Part shown: piece by piece, positions 10,526 through 22,300 of the stretch
Numbering within the stretch: position 1 is the stretch's first letter
Layout: the number at the start of each line of letters is the position of its first letter
NCBI GenBank assembly: GCA_949358305.1
Contig: OX442314.1
Span: 33,909,608 to 33,973,607, forward strand
Origin: Strigamia acuminata
Lineage: Eukaryota; Arthropoda; Chilopoda; Geophilomorpha; Linotaeniidae
DNA: 64,000 nt
Direction: 5' to 3'
The notes under the pieces: generated by a model
Databases searched by the model: none
What the model saw: the letters and a program-made list of their open reading frames with translations, nothing else
Told to the model about the DNA's origin: nothing
Translations under genes and position numbers: made by a program

Positions 10526-13500
10526 AATCGACTTCGTCTGCGAAAGCCGAGGAAATAACAAGGAAAAAGAAATTCCATACCGGACCTGCCGGTCACGCCA
10601 TACTTGATGCGCAAGTCAAAGACCGAGCCCAATCCGCACCGGAGAAGGAAGAAAAAGTGATACTGAGGGGCATGCAAGTGAGAACTGAGGCCAAAACAGA
10701 CGATAGTTGGGCCGAACTCCCGTTTGACCTGGACGTCGTACCGCAGAAATTGCGAGTATTTCACTGCAACGTCTCAAAGTCACATTGCGAGACACTCTGT
10801 ATGTTACCAGTGACCATTGAAAACCAAAAGTTACTGGGACTACTGGATTCCGGAGCGGATCGTTCTTTCATATCGGAAGATCTAGTCGAGAGCCTAGACA
10901 TCGAAGACAAAATGATGAAAGTGAACGAGAATGTGGAATTACTCACGGCTAATGGCTATGTAAAGCCAAGGGGCGTAATAAAAATCACCATCGATTGGAG
11001 GGGAGGGAACCTATCCCACCCCTTCTTGGTGCTGCCATCCCACGACAAGGTGTTCCTCCTCGGAATCGACATCATGGCTAAACTAAAAATACAGCCAAAT
11101 CCGATAACGAGATCGTGGAATTGGATAAGCCCCGAAGGTGAAAGGCCCATTCCAGTAGTACCCCAAAAAATACTGGACGAGGCCCAAGAGAAGGAGGAAT
11201 ACGAGAGAGGACTGCGAAAATTCGTACAGGACTACGATTTCGTAGCCTTCGCTCTGGAATTGCAAAGAAGCAACATGGTGGACACGTTGGTCGAGGAAGC
11301 CGCTCTGCAAGTCAACGAAGCGTCATTACTGAGGCGAATACTTCGTAAACACGAGCGGATCCTCACCAAAACGCCCGGAAGGACGACCGAAGCCGTACAC
11401 GAGATCGTACTAACGACGGACAAGCCGATTCGCGTGCCATACAAAGGGATGAATCCCCAAAAACGGGACATAGTAACCCAGATGTGTCAAGACATGCTCG
11501 ATAAAGGCATCGTCACAGAAGCACTGGGCGAATACGCGATGAGGATCGTCCTAGTAATGCGACCCGGCTCCGAGCCTCGCTTGTGTATCGACTACCGCCC
11601 GCTCAATGCAATAACGGTGATAGATCCGATACAGATGCCCTCCATCGAAGCGATTCTCCGGGAGCTGGCTCCATTTAATTGGGTAACCACCATGGACCTG
11701 TCAAAAGGGTACTGGCAAGTCGAACTCCGACCAGAAGACAAGTTAAAAACAGCGTTTTACTCGCCTATAGGGCGATTAATGTTTAACGTAATGCCATTCG
11801 GACTCGTGAACGCACCAAGCACTTTTCAAAAGTTAATCGAAAGCGTCCTCGGAGACATGTTGCACGATTTCGTCTGGGCTTATCTCGACAATATCATTAT
11901 TGCATCAGACACTTTCGAGGAACACCTAGAGCACATAGACCGAGTGGTCTCCCGTTTAGCCAAAGCTGGACTCCATGTCCACCCCGGAAAGAGCAAGTTC
12001 TGTAGAAAAGAACTTGCCTTCCTCGGCTATCGAATCGGAGTTGAGGGGATCGCCATTGATCCCGAAAAAGTACGAGCAATAAATGGATTCCCGGCACCCG
12101 AAGATATAAAGGGAGTCCAGAGATTCATGGGAATGATTAATTTTTTCGGCAGACTGCTCCCCAATTTGGCAGAAGTGGCTGCGCCCGTAACGGACCTCCT
12201 GCGAACCGACCGCGAGTTCGCATGGACGGCCGAATGCGAGGCCGCCTTCAACGCCATAAAACAAATGCTGGCCGACGTCGACAAAATGCCGCTACCCGAT
12301 CTAAACCGACCGTTCGTACTGCATACCGACGCCAGCCGGGTTGGCTTGGGAGCAGCCCTCTTGCAAAAACACACGTATAACGGAATAGAGCAAGAAGTAC
12401 CCTGTATGTTCATAAGCCGAAAAATACAGGGAGCCGAGAAAAATTACACGGCTACAGAACTGGAGTGCTTAGCCGTAATATGGGCCGTTCGGAAATTTCG
12501 TGACTACCTAGAGTATACGAATTTCGAGGTGCAGACCGATCATCAGGCATTAAGTTGGTTGATGAAGTTAAAAGAACCATCCGGCAGACTCGCCAGATGG
12601 CAACTCGAACTCATGGCGTGCGACATCACAATAACATATCGCCCCGGAAAATTCAATCAGGTAGCCGACGCTTTATCGCGAGCCCCGGCGTCCGACCCCC
12701 ATGGTCCGGACGACGACGGCGAAGACGATTCGCGTCTACTTTATTGTCCGACGCCCAGACGGATCTGGCGCCTCCGTAAAGCGAACGAATTGCCCGTGAT
12801 GGAGCCCGCTGATAAGACTTTTTGTGGTTTCTGGACTCGGACGTACCAGCCAGCTGGAACAACCGACACAACCACGGAAACAAAACCTCCGGTCGTCCCA
12901 GAGGCCCCAAAAACTCTACTGCGAGCCTTCGCGGCCACAATAGAAAAGAAAACGCAATACGCGCCGCCAACAAGACTCGAGTTCATCGAACATCAGGCGA
13001 CCGACGCCAAATGTCAAATAATGACTCGATTCCTAGAAAAAGGGGAATACCCGGTCGACATGACGAATCCTCATCGCAGAAAGCAATTTGCTAAGGAAGC
13101 CACCAGCTACCTAATAGACGACGGGTTGCTACTGAAATACCACCCGACGTTTCAGGACGACCTTAGCGGAGCGGGAAACGCGATAAAAGTGGTGGTGCCT
13201 GTCTCGCTACACACCCGATTGCTGTGGCTGATGCACGGGCACCCACTCGCTAGCCACGCCGGCATAGCAAGAACACTGTACCGCGTGAAGCAGATTCTTT
13301 TTTGGCCCGGAGCCCGCCAGAAAATAACGAAATTTATTCGCCACTGCTCCCGGTGCCAAGCATGTCGACCTCGCGACAAAGTGGCCAGAAACACAATGTC
13401 TCTCGGCCCCTATGCTCCCTTTGACTGTTGGAGTGTTGACTTGATGGGCCCCAAGCCCACAACAAGCAACCGCAACATGTATATACTGGTAATTATGGAC

Positions 13501-14631
13501 GTAGCGACCCGTTGGCCCGAGTTGTACGCCCTCGCAAAGCCCTCGGCGGAAAATATCGCCGAGTGTCTTTACGACGTGGCGTTGCGATTTGGGTTTCCTC
13601 GGAAACTCATTTCCGATAACGGACCCCAATTCAGGTCCAAAATATACAAAGAATTCTGCAAGAAATTTAAGATGGAGATTTCAAACACCTCCACTTATAA
13701 TCCTCAAACGAACCCCGTGGAAAGGCTGAACAAAGACGTGAAATACGCTTTGACGGTGTTCACCGACGTACACAATCGGTGGGATGAGTATCTACGTGAG
13801 ATAGCGTTCAGCATTCGCTCCACCGTATCACGAACACGCGACTTCTCACCGGCGTTTCTTAATTTCGCCCGCGAACTAAGAATGCCGTGGGACCCACGAG
13901 TTGCGGAGGCAGTGAATGTACTGGACCCCGCTAACCCACACGAGTACGTATGCCGCTTGGAACAGACAATTTCCGACACATATCAGCACCTAATGACTCA
14001 CATCTTTGACCTACGGGAAAGGGTTGCAGAAAAAGAAGGAGAATTAGATTTCACGAATTTCAAGGTCAACGACCTGGTGTGGAAGGAAACACACATATTA
14101 TCGAATGCTGCGAGGGGCATCGCCGCGGGTCTGGCCGACAAAAGGGACGGACCCTATGTAATTGTGGCAGAACACGGCGGCAACGCCTACCAATTGCGCA
14201 GATTAACAGATAATAAAAATTTCCAGTCGATCAACGGCCGGGAATTAAAACCATATCTGCCAGAATTTCGCCAAGAAATATGGCTGGAAGGTCAGACACA
14301 CAGCGGCCAAGGTGGCACAGTGGTCGACACATTCCAAAATAACAACGAAGTTGGCGAAGGAGCAGACGAAGATGACGAATTTTTCGACGCCGAATCCCAA
14401 CCCGCAGATGCTCCCGATCAAACGGAGCAAGCAGTCTCGGAGAGGGAGGAAGCAGAAGAAAATACTTCTGAAAAAGAAAAAACAAAATTAGAAGAAGTAA
14501 ACAATACCGCAACATCGGAGATGAGCGACCAAGTGGGAGCCGATACCACTCGCGAGCAAAAACGCAACCTTCGACCGCGAAAATCGAAGAATCCGTTCAT
14601 CCAAGACGGAAAAATCACCGGGAGAAACTAA
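10496..14631 (+). CDS. pol: Inner pol polyprotein (PR-RT-RH-IN)
   Basis: The pol frame is open from the slippery site; the first in-frame start-like codon is GTG 10657, so expression by -1 shift is more likely than a separate start. Numbering from 10657: aspartic protease LLDSGADRSF (about 63-72), reverse transcriptase with YLDN at about 409-412 where Ty3/gypsy enzymes have YLDD, RNase H HTDAS (about 555), integrase zinc finger HxxxH...CSRCQAC (about 865-903), integrase core Asp in WSVDLMGP, Asp in SDNGPQF (987), Glu in NPVERLN (1022), and a GPY/F module KRDGPYVIV. It lacks a chromodomain. The second catalytic Asp of reverse transcriptase is changed by GAT to AAT, so activity is doubtful although the LTRs are identical. 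Confidence 0.9.
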
Positions 14632-15075
14632 AAGAAAGAAAAATGGTCAAAACATGTGATGGCGGCGTCGTAAAATTGAAGAAATTCACTTACGAGAGCT
14701 GCAACGCATGTCGAGACATAAAATTCGGCTAAGTCCGAACTTCGTCGTCAGTTATCACCGTCAATATCGAAAAGCGAGATTGCATGACGTATCGGTCGAA
14801 ACCCCGTAGCGTAACATGCGCACGGCTCGATCGCATACGTCGGCCCCGTAGCGTAACATGCGCACGGCTCGATCGCATACGTCGGCCCCGTAGCTCCACG
14901 CTCGCACGGACAAGTCTCGTACCGTACGAGACGCGTCCGTGACCCATAATCCTCTGCGCCGGTCGGTTCCACTTCCGTTTGTTTTCTTGAAAGCAAAGGC
15001 ACGCGTTCTCTCTCTTTCACCGAGAAAGTAGAAAAAACCTCTTTCTTTCAAGTTGAGCAATCTGAGTTTTTCTTT
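14632..15075 (+). other. Inner pol-ORF3 spacer with 42-bp tandem duplication
   Basis: A non-coding spacer of 444 bases. Two identical 42-base units (14802-14843, 14844-14885) and the first bases of a third (from 14886) lie here, GC-rich with CGATCG and CGTACG-like palindromes. It precedes the ATG of ORF3 exon 1 and may hold its promoter or an RNA-export or translation element; that is inference. Confidence 0.6.
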
Positions 15076-18000
15076 ATGGCCGATCGACGCAACCCGAGAA
15101 TTGACCCCGACGCCTCGTCCTCCAGAGACGAGAGCGAAGGATTGGTCATCGAGGCGGAGGAGGAAGATTGGGATGAGCCGGAGCAACAACCGCAGGTAAC
15201 ATAAGATCTTCCCGTAAGATCGAAAAATGTAATCCGCCGACATCCGACACCATGTCGGATTGTGGCGCGTGATAACTTGACTGATGAATTCTTTTTGTAT
15301 TTATTTTGTTGATTTTCGGTAGAATCGGAGCTCGGGCGCGGAAACCTTTTTCGTGCTCGAAGATCTCCGATCTCCAAACCCAGACAAAGGAATTGTTTGC
15401 CAAGATGGCGTCGCTAAAAAATTAAAAACTAAAAGTAACGTTGAAACTTCGTAATAAATTAAAAAATACGAATAGAAAAGCTTAAATAAAAACAACCGAT
15501 TCTTTTGTATTACGCGACGTTGTTTTGAGCGGACCTCCTGAATCTAAAAAAGGTAGCAAGAGAAAGATTGAGCTACACCAGCGGCCAACCACCGCGGACC
15601 TGCGAATAATCAGGACGGAGAGGAGCGGCCACAACCGAAAGAAATTTTGGTGCAACCGCCGATCTCGCAATTTTTATTCCAATTATTTATAAAAAGGGTA
15701 TCGAAATTAAAATATACTTAATGCTTCAGATCGACCCGCTACAATCATGGGACGCCCTGCCGTCTACAGTGCCCACCAAGGGCAACATCTTCCGGCTAGC
15801 GATGCCAGAATTTATCCGGCTAGCCTATCCAGAGGAAGACACCGATGTCTGGGCCCTGAGATTACGCTACTCCCGAGCGATCGAAGAATTCTTTGACCGA
15901 CCCAGGACGCTGGTCGAATGTTTGCCCAGGCAAATACGAGAAAGGGTGGGGCCACGGATCGATCCCGATTTCGATCCGTCGAGCCCTATTTTTTCAGAGC
16001 TACTTCGAGCTCGGTACGGCGGTACAGAGGCGGACGAGCGCACCGGCCTTCGGTGGCGCCACGCCGCGACGCCAGAGGAGCGGAGACGAATCGTCCGCGA
16101 GGAAATCGCTCACCTAGAGCGAACGGCAACCAGTGCCGTAATACGAGTTCTGGAGCAAAATGGTTTCTCGACGGGAGAAATCAAAGAATGGTTACGAGAG
16201 GCCCGCGAAGACCGCCAAGCAACACCGTGGGTGCCGCCCGTCGGCTTTATCGCCACTCAAGCCGAAATGTGGCAGCTGCATCAAGTCGGCATCCTTCAGA
16301 GCGGCACACGAGTCAGGAGGCTGAAGAGACAGGCCTCAAGCTCAAACGGCGACCCCGCTCCGAGTGGGCAGGCCCTTTCCACCGAGGAGAGCGGCCCGTC
16401 GACGAGCGGGACGCAACCCGGCCATTCGAACAGTTCCGACTTAAGAATTCAAACGGTCACCCAGTCGGGAGGCCTGCGCTCAGTCGTGATTGTACCCGCC
16501 TCATCCCGCGAATTACGGATAAATCCAGAGGCCGGACCTTCCAACTCGTGGAGCGACCGGGTCGACGAACAGGAGAGACAAGCGGCTACCGCAGCCGCGC
16601 CCTCTCTCTTCCTAGTGCGCACCGTCCGGCCGTCGGACGAAGAGTCGACCATGTTCGACCAAACAGAACCCCCGTACAAAATCCGAAGAGACTCGGTAAC
16701 CCATTCGCACGTCGAAACCGCCAACACCAGGCGCAACCGGAAGAGCAGAGCTCGCCGCAGGCAAAGGATGCAAACCCTGCTTGCGAAACTCGCCGCCGCC
16801 GAGAAGAGGCCGACCGCCGCCGGTAGTTCGGACTCGCCAAGAGCCGGACCCGCGGCCGTGTCGTCCTCCGATCGGAAGAAGGGACCCGAAGGATGGTGCG
16901 AAACCATTGAAGAAAAAATGGATTTGGACGAAGGGCCAAAAACGGATAAGCCCATGTCACGAAGAGAACTGGCCGAAGTACTCACCAACGCCTTTCGCGG
17001 ATTCTCCGCGAACCGGCCACCGCCCTCTGCGGGCCAAACCACGCTCGCGCCATCCGCACCAACCTTCCATCCGGTCCAACCAAGCTGGCCGCCTCTCCTC
17101 GAGGCCCCACCACCAGCCATAACTAGATGGACGCCCCCTGGAAGCATGCGACCAGGCGAGGCGTTCCTAGAATACGTCCCGCACCGACCACCAGGACTGG
17201 CTCCCCCGCCGGTCCCTCCGCCGACTCAGGCGCCGAGGCCGGCTCGTGACGCCATGTGGTACGAAGAAAAAGAGCGGGATGCCCGAAATCGACGAGAGGC
17301 AGCGAATCCCACCTTGGGAGAACTACAAGCCCACCAGGCTGAATGTGAGCACCCCGCTACCGCCGAACGGGCCTTGGCACAAGCTGACGCCGCTCAGACG
17401 GAGCACATCAATTGGGCGATAGCCCAAATGCGCCAACTATCCGCCACTTTTTCGGCGGATCCAAACCGCGCCCTGCCACTCAGCCGAAGCAGTTTAAACG
17501 CCGAGGTAACCCGCGTAATGTCCGAGATCCTGTCTCCCGCCCTCTTCCTGGACGGCCGACAGTCGATGGCCGCCTGGACCATAATCGACAGAGAGGGCGT
17601 CTTTCTAAACAGGGCCCTCTACCAACTTTGGGCCGAATTTACGCCAACCGCGGCCGACCTTCGATTCGAGTTGGCCCGCTCCATGGAAAACCCGAATTTC
17701 CAGTTCGCGAAGATGCGTTCGATGGCATTCCGCTACCAAAACCCAGGGGTCCACCCGACGTTGCTACGAAAGGTCGCCGAAGAGGCGTCCGCTAAGGAGG
17801 AGGCCGTCCGCCCCATCGTGGTGGCCGAGACGGTTCCTCCCAAACCTGCCGCCCGGAGTTATACCCCGTCTCCGAAACCAGTATTCCCGAAGGAGCGAAG
17901 ATCGAGCAAGCGACCGAAGCTAGTCCCGAAGCGGTCACGCAAGGGACCCCAAACTCCACCACTGCCGTCGCCCTCGCCGCCTTCTACGAGCATGGACGCC

Positions 18001-18534
18001 CTGTCCATAGAGGAGACAACTCCCCCGTTGGAGATTCCCCTACCGCCGTCTCCACCACCTCCGCCTCCACCGGCTCCCGCGCCGACGCAGCTTTATCTGC
18101 GATTGGAAGTGGAGTACCCTAACCTGCAAATGTCCGAAGCGACGCGCCAAGCGTTGCTAGCCACTCATCGCCAAGGCGAATCATTCCTACAGTGGATGGC
18201 GAAGGAGATAAGGTTGACCAACGACCCGATCCTTCACCAACGGCTCCAGCGGGCTCACCGAGAGCCCCTCACACCGCCGGAATCGCACCGGATGCGTCGA
18301 TGTCCCGGCCGCTTCCCCGCTTCGACCCAAATCTGGGTACATGAAAGAAGAAGCAGCACGGACGGACCTCCCGGCCACGCTCAATTCTTCATCAACGAAT
18401 CGGAGAATCCAGCGAACCTGACCACGTCGCTGCCCGATGGCCTTCCTCCGCCACCGCCAGCCGTTAATCTCCCAATCCTACGTCCCCGCAGAGGGAAGTT
18501 GCCCGCTATTGCACTGAGAGACCAAATAGGGTAA
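15076..18534 (+). CDS. Inner element third gene (ORF3), two exons, unknown family
   Basis: Exon 1 is 15076-15195 (40 codons, acidic, WDEP before the end, donor CAG|GTAACA). Exon 2 is 15730-18534 after acceptor CTTCAG|ATC. Both junctions are phase 0, giving 974 residues; the intron is 534 bases. The joined plan is the same as in the outer element, and exon 2 aligns with it over several blocks: an IDP start, SRAI, PRQ, GFSTGEIKEWLREAREDR, a WQLHQ/HQLHF block, a central AAWTI segment, a proline-rich linker, and the C-terminal RLQRAHREP...WVHER...FINESENP. No signal peptide, clear transmembrane segment or envelope motif is seen. Central parts are rich in Arg, Ser and Pro and likely disordered. 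Homologues across two diverged elements imply selection. Function unknown. Confidence 0.82.
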
Positions 18535-18558
18535 TCGCCCCGATCGATGATCGAAGCT

Positions 18559-18570
18559 GGGGGAGGGACG
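18559..18570 (+). promoter_or_regulatory. Polypurine tract of inner element
   Basis: GGGGGAGGGACG directly precedes the 3' LTR and shares its last eleven bases with the outer element tract. Confidence 0.85.
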
Positions 18571-19389
18571 TGTGGTGACCCCGCGGGTGGTCGTCCCTCC
18601 AGTGGACGCCATCCGCATGAGTCACTAGGAAAGGTCAGTTCCCTCGCGTTGGCTCCGCCTTCCCCCCCCTGGGAAGCGCGTGCCCCGAGGGGGTGAGGTG
18701 ACGCGTGGCCGGCCCCCATTGGCCGAGCCAGGCCCCTCACCCTGGCCTATATCAGGTAGAGTTTCGCGCCCTACAAGCAGAACTTACACAAACGACACCA
18801 AGAACACAGCAACTACCTCACCGTCAGGCCAACTCCACCAAAAGTTAGGATTGATAGAGGACCGCTGATTCCAGTGCAACTGTAACTCTCACGAATTTAC
18901 ACTGTGTGTTTATTTCCCGCGAAAGCAGGAAAATAACCCTTGTGAATTCACACCGAATAACCGACCCACGGTTATTCCACCACTAAAGTGTCCGAGTGCC
19001 CTGTAAGAAACTCCTCGTTTCTGGACGGAGCCTTGCGACGCTAAAACCAACCCCTAGACAACAGGCACGGATAGAAGACTCGAAAGAGCATTCCACCGCG
19101 TCCGTGAACGACGAATCCGTGACGAATTTACGACAACTCGAGACGCCGCCTTTGTTCCGCCGACCACGCGGAACCGACGACGCCATCTTGAGAAATCCTT
19201 TGTTCGACTCTGACCAAGTCGACTCTAGTTTTATACTGAGTGTATTTTAAGGCTCACGCCTATTGAATAAACCTGTTTGTTCATTTACATATACTTAGTA
19301 TTCATTTGGGTAATTTACATATTTAGTAGAATCACAGGTAAAGTAACACACGTTAGCTCATTAAACCTATCACCAGGTAGGACGCGACA
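18571..19389 (+). repeat. Inner element 3' LTR
   Basis: 819 bases, apparently identical to 6491-7309. AATAAA is at 19266-19271. The outer pol frame reads 20 bases into it, which gives that pol a false C-terminus and stop. Confidence 0.95.
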
Positions 19390-22300
19390 ACGGGTTTGGC
19401 TTGTGTCGACGCATACCGTATATTTTATCAGGTTTGAGGATTCTTGTAGTCTTATTTTTGTTTGATTGCTTTCCTTTTTTAGGAGATTCTTCGACTATTT
19501 CCTCCCTCTCCGAAATCTCATCCGGGGCGTCGGCCGCTTCGTGTAACTCATCTTGAACTAAATTGGTTGGGCCAGTTTGTTCATCTAAAAACATGTCGCG
19601 AATAATTGGATTTTGCGCTGGTTTCGTCTGATATTCCGTCCAAGCCTCTTGAGGAAACTCAGGTAAGTATGGAGTTAATTCTCGGGCGTGGATCGATCTA
19701 AAATTAACGTTGTCTGCCAATCTTTTTAGCTTGAAAGCGTTTCCGCCGTGGGCTTCGAGTATGACGTACGGGCCGTCGCGTTTGTCTGCTAGGCCTGCGT
19801 GGATCCCCTTATCGGCGCTGGACTGAATATGTGTGTCTTTCCAGACGAGGTCATTGACTTTAAAATTGCAGAAGGGCCGATCCTTTCCAGCAATGCTAAT
19901 ACGATCTCTCATATCGAATATGTGAGACATCATGTGTTGATAAGTGGCCGAAATTATTTGCTCCAATCTATCGACATAAATATGAGGCTTCTCGGGATCA
20001 ATTTCCAATATTTCCTCCGGTATTCGCGGGTCCCAGGGTACTCTGAGTTCCCGAGCGAAGTTTAGAAACGCGGGAGAAAATTTGCGGTTCCTCGAGATCG
20101 TTGTGCGGATGCTGAAGGCAATTTCACGAAGATATTCGTCCCAGCTGGAGTAAACATCGGTGAAAATTGCCAGTGCATATTTTATATCGCGATTTAACCT
20201 TTCGACGGGATTGGCCCGTGGATTATAGGTTGATGTATATGATGTCTCGATGTCGAATTTTTTACAGAAGTCTTTATACAAATTTGACGCAAACTGTGGT
20301 CCATTATCGGAAATTAGTTTCCGAGGGAATCCGAAATGAAGCGCCACTTCGTACAAGCATCGAATGATTTTCTGCTTAGTTGGTCTCTCCATTGGAAAGA
20401 GCTCGGGCCATCCGGTCGCGACATCCATGATTACTAAAATATATTTGTTTTTATTGGATGACGTGGGTTTTGGGCCCATTAAATCCACGCTCCAGCAGTC
20501 GAAGGGTGCGAAGGGGCCGAGTGAGATTCTTTCGTAATTCTTGGGCGTCCTAGGTTTGCACGCTTGGCATCTGGGGCAGTGGTGAATGAAACGAACAATA
20601 TCTCGGGTCATTTTGGGCCAAAAATAGAGTTGGTTCGCACGGTAGATTGTTCTGGCCACTCCAGAATGTCCGGCGAGTGGGTGTCCGTGGACCATCCACA
20701 GAAACCTTGTTAGCAGACTCCTGGGTATAACGACTTTCATCGAAGTACCTGTCTCCGTCAGATCATCGCGGAAATTCGGGTGGTGTTTTAGTAGAAGTCC
20801 ATCCTCGATTAAGTACGTGGAGGCTTCTCTTTCGAATTCTTCGCGTTGGATTTCGTCGAAATTCTTGTCGGGAAATTTTTTATCTGTGATGAAGTCTCGA
20901 TAAGTTTTACAGAAGTCGTCTGTCATTTGGGCGGCTATTAATTCGTCCCTGGTGGGCGGCTTGCTGTTTGTCCCCTTGCTTACGTGGGCGACGAATGCTC
21001 GAACGTACTTGTCGGAGATTCGAGGTTCTATCGTTAGCTCGTAATTTGGGTGAGCGTCCTTGACAGACTGGTACGCTCGGAGCCAATAATTGTAATAATT
21101 TTGGTCTCCTGACTCGAGTTTCTCCTTGGGTAATTCGTTTAGCTTCTTAAATTCCCATTTTCGAACGGGGTTTGGACAGTAGAAGAGGCGTGAGTCGTCC
21201 TCTCCGCAGTCGGTCTCGTCTTCGGGGTCTGAAGCTGGGGCTCGTGAGAGGGCGTCTGCTACGACGTTGAATTTTCCGGGTCGGTATTCAATGATTAAGT
21301 CACAAGCCATTAATTCTAGCTGCCAGCGAGCCATTCTTCCGGACGGTTCCTTCAACGCCATTAACCATTTTAGGGCTTCGTGGTCGGTTTGTACGTTGAA
21401 CTTGGTAAATTCCAGGTATGGTCTGAATTTTCGGATTGCCCAGACGACGGCTAGACATTCTAACTCTGTCGCATTATAATTCTTTTCGGCTGCTTGTAAT
21501 TTCCGGCTGATGAACATCGTCGGGACCTCTAATACTACTCCGTCGATGTCATGCTTTTGAAGCAACGCAGCACCTAGGCCAATTCGACTGGCGTCGGTGT
21601 GAAGAGTGAATTCTCGATTAAGATCTGGCAGGGGAATCCGTTTTACATCGATCAACATTTGTTTTATTTTGCTAAACGATGTTTCGCAGTGGTCGGTCCA
21701 CTCGAAATCTTTATCATTGCGTAACAGATCTGTGATGGGCGCCGCGACGTCTGCCAAATTTGGGAGCATTCGATTGAAGAAATTCCCCATGCCCATGAAA
21801 CGTTGGACTCCTTTTACATCTTCCGGGGCGGGGAACTGGCTAATGGCCTGGGTCTTTTTCGGGTCGATGGACAGGCCACCTGTTCCGACTGTGTAACCCA
21901 GGAATGCCAATTCTTTGCGGCAAAATTTACTTTTCCCTGGATGGATGTTTAGTCCGGCCTTTGTGAGTCGCTCCATGACGTCATTCACATGCATCAAGTG
22001 GTCTGCAAAGGTCTGAGAGACTATTACTATGTCGTCAAGATAAGCCCATGCGTATTTGTGTAAGGCATCGCCGAGAACTTTTTCTATTAATTTTTGAAAG
22101 GTGGCGGGTGCGTTTACTAACCCGAAGGGCATTACATTAAACATCAGTCGACCCTGTGGTGCCCAAAAAGCTGTTTTCTCCTTATCCTCTTCCCGCAATT
22201 CAACCTGCCAGTAACCCTTGGACAAGTCCATGGTCGTGACCCAGTTAAATGGGGCGAGTTCTCGTAAAATTGCTTCTATTGATGGCATTTGGATGGGGTC

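Larger units (their letters stand above)
6491..19389 (+). mobile_element. Inner Ty3/gypsy LTR retrotransposon, nested
   Basis: A full-length 12,899-base element on the plus strand, inserted into the outer element with a 4-bp duplication ACGG (6487-6490 and 19390-19393). Layout: 5' LTR, primer site, gag in two overlapping frames, pol, third gene in two exons, polypurine tract, 3' LTR. The LTRs look identical over 819 bases, so it is very young and younger than the outer element. Despite this, two lesions are visible: a reading-frame shift in gag at an A9 tract and YLDN instead of YLDD in reverse transcriptase. Replication would need frameshifting and perhaps help from another copy. Confidence 0.95.

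Noticed and set aside
15721-15729. Start of the inner ORF3 at ATG 15721
   Set aside because: The nine bases ATGCTTCAG are better read as the end of the intron with its acceptor AG; homology with the outer element begins directly after it, and exon 1 supplies a start in frame.
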